A DNA stretch of 9,538 nucleotides. Source: an uncultured Holophagales bacterium. Lineage in GTDB: Bacteria; Acidobacteriota; Thermoanaerobaculia; UBA5066. A program made the position numbers and the translations under genes. Positions 6,446 to 9,538 of this stretch are shown in pieces (positions within the stretch are counted from its first letter, which is position 1; each line of letters starts with the position of its first letter). The DNA is taken from positions 1-9,538 of the forward strand of contig CALBDV010000806.1 of NCBI GenBank assembly GCA_937927565.1. Reading direction: 5' to 3'. The notes beneath the pieces were generated by a model. The model was not told the DNA's origin and ran no database searches. It saw only the letters and a program-made list of their open reading frames with translations.

Positions 6446-7222
6446 GGAGAAGGCGATCCGCCCGTGCCTCACGAGCAGGCGGAAGTCCTCGAGGAGTCGC
6501 TCCTCGGCGACACCCAGGTCGGTGAGGAGACTCTTCAGGCTCCTCCTGCCGTCCGTCTTCTTCAGGATCAGGGTTCCGAGGAGCGTCGGCGCGGCGAAGC
6601 GCACCCCGCCCTCGCTGCTCACCTTTGGAACGATCCGGTCGAGATAGGCCGAGTCGCGCTCCTTCATCACGAGGTCGGCCGTGAGGAGCCCCGCGAGGAC
6701 GCTTCGCACGTCTTCCTCGGGGCGGGCCGTCGCCTCGATGATCTGGCGGATCGTCCGCTTGCCGTTGACGAGGGAGAGGATCGACCACTCCTTCGCCGTG
6801 AGGCGGATGTCGTCCTGCGGCGGCTCGGGAGCGACGAAGAGCGGCTGGTCGTCAGGCGGGAGGACGGCCTCTACGTCCCAGCCGCCGCTGAGTCTTCGAA
6901 AGCCCTCGAGGATGAGGTTCTGAACGCTCTCTCGGATCGTGCGCGGCGGAGGCGAGGGGTGGTCGAGGACGAACTCGAACCGTCCCCTCGTGATCGTGAG
7001 CGCCGCGTAGACGGCATCGGCACCCTCGAGCCCGAACGCGAGAGCGTGGACGACCTGGCGTCCCAGGTACCAGAGCGCGGCGAGCGGTCCCCCGTCGGGC
7101 CCGATCACGGCGAGGACGCCGTCGCGTCCCTGGAGGTGGAAGAACTGGATCAGCTCGGGGAGCGCGAGATTCTCGAGGTCTCCCTCGAGGGCGGTGGAGC
7201 GGGTCGTCGCTACGGAGCTCAT
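6404..7222 (-). CDS. DUF4388 (PATAN) domain protein (272 aa)
   Basis: Residues about 10-115 match DUF4388: LEGDLENLALPELIQFFH, then GRDGVLAVIG, WYLGRQVVHALA, GADAVYAALTITRGRFEF. This domain is common in Myxococcota and Acidobacteriota signalling proteins and usually serves as a protein-interaction module, including in response-regulator and motility contexts. Residues about 140-190 (LTAKEWSILSLVNGKRTIRQI) look like the winged-helix-type repeat often found after it, and 205-260 may be a second, more divergent copy. No enzymatic motif is seen. The ATG at 7222 has GGAGG 6 bases upstream and overlaps the TGA of the c-di-GMP enzyme gene as ATGA, so the two are translationally coupled. The gene ends tail to tail with the coiled-coil fragment, 6 bp away, and its last 13 codons lie in the direct repeat. 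A c-di-GMP-linked output or adaptor role is inferred from the pairing. Confidence 0.85.
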   Translation of the reverse strand: MSSVATTRSTALEGDLENLALPELIQFFHLQGRDGVLAVIGPDGGPLAALWYLGRQVVHALAFGLEGADAVYAALTITRGRFEFVLDHPSPPPRTIRESVQNLILEGFRRLSGGWDVEAVLPPDDQPLFVAPEPPQDDIRLTAKEWSILSLVNGKRTIRQIIEATARPEEDVRSVLAGLLTADLVMKERDSAYLDRIVPKVSSEGGVRFAAPTLLGTLILKKTDGRRSLKSLLTDLGVAEERLLEDFRLLVRHGRIAFSAGEEEYRRYVESA

Positions 7223-9093
7223 CGATAGCCTCCGCCCGGAAGGTTCGGCTCTCGAATCGCTGAATCCCGTGACGACTCGGTTAACCCTGCGTGCAGGAGC
7301 GGGCCGGTCCCGACACCGTCCGTCTCGCCGAGTCGCCGGCGGTTCAGGATCACTGCCGGGCCCTCGATCGCCTTGGCCGCGCTCTTCAGCTCGGCCACGA
7401 TCGTGGCGAGCGTCCGGTAGTCGACGCCCCGTTCGCCGCTCCATGTCACGATTCCGACTGAGAGGCTCAGGAACCCGTATCGGCGTCGAACGCCGAGACG
7501 GTCGGTCGCGACGATCTGCCCCGCAGCGCGCTCGGAGAGATCGTAGAGCCCGACGATCCGCTCGCTGAACTCGGCGGTCGCCGCGCGCGCGCGCTCCTCG
7601 GCGCACTCGGAACGGACGACGAAGGCGAAGTCGTCGCCGCCCGCGTGGGCGAGGATCTCTTCCGGGCCGTCGCCGAGGTGCCGGGAGAGAACGTCCGCCG
7701 CGAGGAGGAGCGCGGCGTCCCCCCGGGCGAACCCGTAGCGGTCGTTGAACGGCTTGAAGTCGTCGAGATCGGCCCAGCCGAGGGCGAAGGGGCGCCCGGC
7801 GGCGAGGAGGGCCTCGGCCCTCCTCGCGAGGAGCGACGTTCCTGGCAGGCCCGTGAGAGGGCTGGACTGGAGCGCGAGCGCGACCTTCTGGCGAGTCATC
7901 TCGGCGAGGAGGGCATCGACCGTCAGGAGCCCCTCGAAGGCCCCTGCTGGCGTCTCGACGAGGATCGGATCGTAGCGGCGCGCCACGGGCCTGCGGCGTA
8001 CGACCTCGGCCGCCTCCTCGAGCGGTGCGTCGGAGCGGAGCGCGTCGTGCCGGACGTCCATCTCCGAGAGAAACCGATGAAGAGGGCGGTCTCGCCAGAG
8101 CGAGAAGCCGTACTGGTGCCCGAGGTGGAAGAAGAGAAGCGACCTGGTTACCAGGCCGATCGCGGCACGCCCGTCGAGGACCGGGACCGCCCCGAGCTCC
8201 TCGTCCCGTTCGAAGAGGGGAACGAGCTGGCCGACGGGGGTGTCGAAGAGGACGGTCCCGACGGTCCGGACCAGAGGCTCCACGGTCTCCTCGGGCGACG
8301 CGAGACGGGATTTCAGGACGTACGGCCGGTGCGCCTCGCCGGTGACGTGAGCCGAGGCGGCGACCGGCCGGCCGAAGACGTAGCCCTGCCCGAGCGGCAC
8401 GCCCGCTTCCCGGGCCGCGTGGACGTCTTCCTCCGTCTCGAGACCTTCCGCGACGACTGTCCCATTCAGCCGCCGGCCGAGCTGCGCGAGCGCCTCGAGG
8501 ACGACCCTCTTCCTCGGGTGCATCCGGGCTCCCGTCACCAGCGACGCATCCAGCTTGATGAAGTCGGGTGCGAGCTCGGCCAGGAGCGGGACGTTCGAGA
8601 ACCCGGCCCCGAAATCGTCGACGGCGAGGGCGAAGCCTTCCTCCCTCAGCGGCCTGACCGTTCGGGCGAAGTCCACGGGATCAGCCAGGCGCACGAGCTC
8701 CGTCAGCTCCAGGACGACCCGTTCCGGTGCGAACCCCGCGTCCCGCACGAGCCGCGTCAGCGGGTGTGGCTCGAGGCGTTCGTCCTCGAACGAGAGCGCC
8801 GAGAGGTTCAGGAAGAGGCGTCCCGGGGGCAGGGATCGGGCCGCGGCGAGGTGCGCCTCGAGCGCCGCGATCTCCAGGTCGGGCAGACGCCCGGCCGCCG
8901 CGGCGACCCGAAAGGCGTTGAGCGGCCCCTCGAACCCGACGTCGGGAGGCAGCCGGAGGAGAGCCTCGTAGCCGATGACGGCGTTGTCGCGCAGGTCCCG
9001 GATCTCCTGAAAGACGCTGACGAACTCGCTCTTCCTGAGAAGGGCCGCATCGAGGCCGACGAGCGCGGTCCGCCGGCGGTGATCCCCTGTCAC
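7219..9093 (-). CDS. EAL-CBS-GGDEF c-di-GMP turnover protein (about 624 aa)
   Basis: Domain order is EAL (about 24-265), paired CBS region (about 280-400), GGDEF (about 410-585). The EAL domain keeps the usual phosphodiesterase residues: Glu43 (EALLR), Asn97, Glu129 (ELTE), Asp159 and Asp160 (VDDFGAG), Lys180 (FIKLD), Glu216 (AEGLE) and Gln236 (QGY), so it should hydrolyse c-di-GMP. The cyclase domain has DLDDFKPFND and a GGDDF signature (485-489), compatible with activity, but no RxxD inhibitory site five residues before it. The CBS pair may bind a nucleotide and control the balance. No membrane segment is seen, so it is probably cytoplasmic. The start is uncertain: the GTG at 9093 fits the EAL N-terminus; a GTG at 9129 is possible; the ATG at 9339 would overlap the divergent gene and adds a low-complexity Arg/Ser tail. 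It is coupled to the DUF4388 gene by an ATGA overlap. Confidence 0.85.
   Translation of the reverse strand: MTGDHRRRTALVGLDAALLRKSEFVSVFQEIRDLRDNAVIGYEALLRLPPDVGFEGPLNAFRVAAAAGRLPDLEIAALEAHLAAARSLPPGRLFLNLSALSFEDERLEPHPLTRLVRDAGFAPERVVLELTELVRLADPVDFARTVRPLREEGFALAVDDFGAGFSNVPLLAELAPDFIKLDASLVTGARMHPRKRVVLEALAQLGRRLNGTVVAEGLETEEDVHAAREAGVPLGQGYVFGRPVAASAHVTGEAHRPYVLKSRLASPEETVEPLVRTVGTVLFDTPVGQLVPLFERDEELGAVPVLDGRAAIGLVTRSLLFFHLGHQYGFSLWRDRPLHRFLSEMDVRHDALRSDAPLEEAAEVVRRRPVARRYDPILVETPAGAFEGLLTVDALLAEMTRQKVALALQSSPLTGLPGTSLLARRAEALLAAGRPFALGWADLDDFKPFNDRYGFARGDAALLLAADVLSRHLGDGPEEILAHAGGDDFAFVVRSECAEERARAATAEFSERIVGLYDLSERAAGQIVATDRLGVRRRYGFLSLSVGIVTWSGERGVDYRTLATIVAELKSAAKAIEGPAVILNRRRLGETDGVGTGPLLHAGLTESSRDSAIREPNLPGGGYR
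7229..7233 (-). promoter_or_regulatory. Ribosome binding site of the DUF4388 gene
   Basis: GGAGG on the minus strand stands 6 bases before the ATG at 7222-7220, inside the 3' end of the preceding gene. It supports this start and shows that the downstream cistron can initiate for itself as well as by coupling. Confidence 0.75.
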
Positions 9094-9179
9094 GATTCCG
9101 TTCGGGGACGCTTCGATCCGCAGGGCCACGGCCGGGGAGAGTACCCATCCCGCATGAGGCCGGGGTGAAGACCCGACGA

Positions 9180-9202
9180 CGCCCCGCTTCGCGACCGGGG
9201 CG
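9180..9202. promoter_or_regulatory. GC-rich inverted repeat in the divergent intergenic region
   Basis: cgccccg (9180-9186) and cggggcg (9196-9202) form perfect 7-base arms around 9 bases, roughly midway between the divergent genes. It could be a binding site shared by both promoters, but GC-only arms arise easily in DNA of this composition. I see no convincing -35/-10 pair for either gene. Confidence 0.2.
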
Positions 9203-9308
9203 GAGGAGTTCGTTCTCGGGATCCGGGCCTTGACGCGGTCTTTACCTGGAAGACGCCGGGACTTCCGCACCAGGCCCGAATGTGCTCCCGACCCGGGAGA
9301 CGAGATCA

Positions 9309-9538
9309 ATGAAGACGATCGAAGCAGGAACGAGCTCACCCAAGCACCTCTTCCGGCTGGCGGAGAGAACCTACGGCCGCCTGGAGGCCGAGACCGAGCT
9401 GGCGCTGCTCGGGCGGGCCTTGCGAAGCACGCTGGAGCTTCTCCAGGAGCAGGGCGGCGAGGCGACGGGGCGGATCGACGCCCTCGAGGAGATCAGCGAC
9501 TCGGCGAAGATCCGGAGGCTCCTGCACGAGCGCGTCGT
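9309..9538 (+). CDS. N-terminal part of a small helical protein of unknown function (3' end outside window)
   Basis: The ATG at 9309 is preceded by GGAG (9296-9299) at a 9-base spacing and opens a frame of 76 codons to the window edge. The translation is Glu/Leu/Arg/Ala-rich with regular heptad-like Leu spacing (KHLFRLAERTYGRLEAETEL, LGRALRSTLELLQEQ), predicting amphipathic helices or a coiled coil. No signal peptide, membrane segment or known motif is visible. It is divergent from the EAL-CBS-GGDEF gene. Its composition is like that of the coiled-coil protein at 350-1171, but I see no sequence relationship. Function cannot be assigned. Confidence 0.65.
   Translation, partial: MKTIEAGTSSPKHLFRLAERTYGRLEAETELALLGRALRSTLELLQEQGGEATGRIDALEEISDSAKIRRLLHERV

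Noticed and set aside
5947..6525. 192-codon plus-strand ORF across the right repeat
   Set aside because: Arg/Gly/Pro-rich shadow in a different frame from the truncated coiled-coil copy, with no ribosome binding site.
7645..9168. 507-codon plus-strand ORF
   Set aside because: It lies antisense to the well-supported EAL-CBS-GGDEF gene. Long complementary frames are normal in GC-rich coding DNA, and the translation has no recognisable domains.
9230..9258. Promoter with TTGACG for the divergent plus-strand gene
   Set aside because: The -35-like box is good, but the sequence 17 bases later (acgccg) does not resemble a -10 box.
1..9538. tRNA, rRNA or CRISPR array
   Set aside because: No cloverleaf-like segment, no rRNA signature, and no regularly spaced short repeats were seen. 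The only long repeat is the pair described.

Overview
The window looks like a GC-rich bacterial chromosome, probably an environmental lineage of the Acidobacteriota type. That guess rests on protein style (DUF4388/PATAN protein, EAL-CBS-GGDEF enzyme, repeat-rich secreted proteins), not on any marker gene. The two flanks are very GC-rich, and the middle (about 1220-6163) is visibly less so. In sampled 60-base rows I counted 45/60 and 42/60 G+C in the flanks, against 29/60 and 35/60 inside the protease gene.

Layout. 1-323: the 3' end of a solute-binding-protein-like gene. 350-1171: a membrane-anchored coiled-coil protein of unknown function. 1220-2281: about 1.06 kb with no intact gene, holding a decayed C-terminal piece of an IS91-like transposase and some possible regulatory signals. 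2322-5027: a secreted Kp43-type subtilase with an unusually long prosegment. 5017-5901: a secreted, Cys-containing, two-module beta-rich protein that overlaps the protease gene, followed by a hairpin terminator. 6404-7222 and 7219-9093 (minus strand): a translationally coupled pair, EAL-CBS-GGDEF enzyme then DUF4388 protein. 9309 to the end (plus strand): the start of a small helical protein, transcribed divergently.

The main structural finding is a 282-bp direct repeat (938-1219 and 6164-6445) at the two edges of the central segment. The repeat spans the 3' end of the coiled-coil gene plus the last codons of the convergent DUF4388 gene. The simplest ancestral order is therefore coiled-coil gene and DUF4388 gene tail to tail, 6 bp apart, with about 5 kb later inserted and the junction duplicated. 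Both flanking genes stayed intact. The two copies differ at nine sites. Eight lie in coding sequence and all eight are synonymous, and a 186-bp core is identical. That suggests recombination between two alleles that were each under selection, for example integration of a molecule carrying a related allele, rather than duplication followed by decay. A strain-chimeric assembly must also be excluded.

How the genes may work together (inference): the inserted cargo is a two-gene secretion operon, a subtilase plus an exported partner whose start codon lies inside the protease gene. The flanking minus-strand operon is a c-di-GMP turnover and response module and has no evident link to the cargo beyond position.
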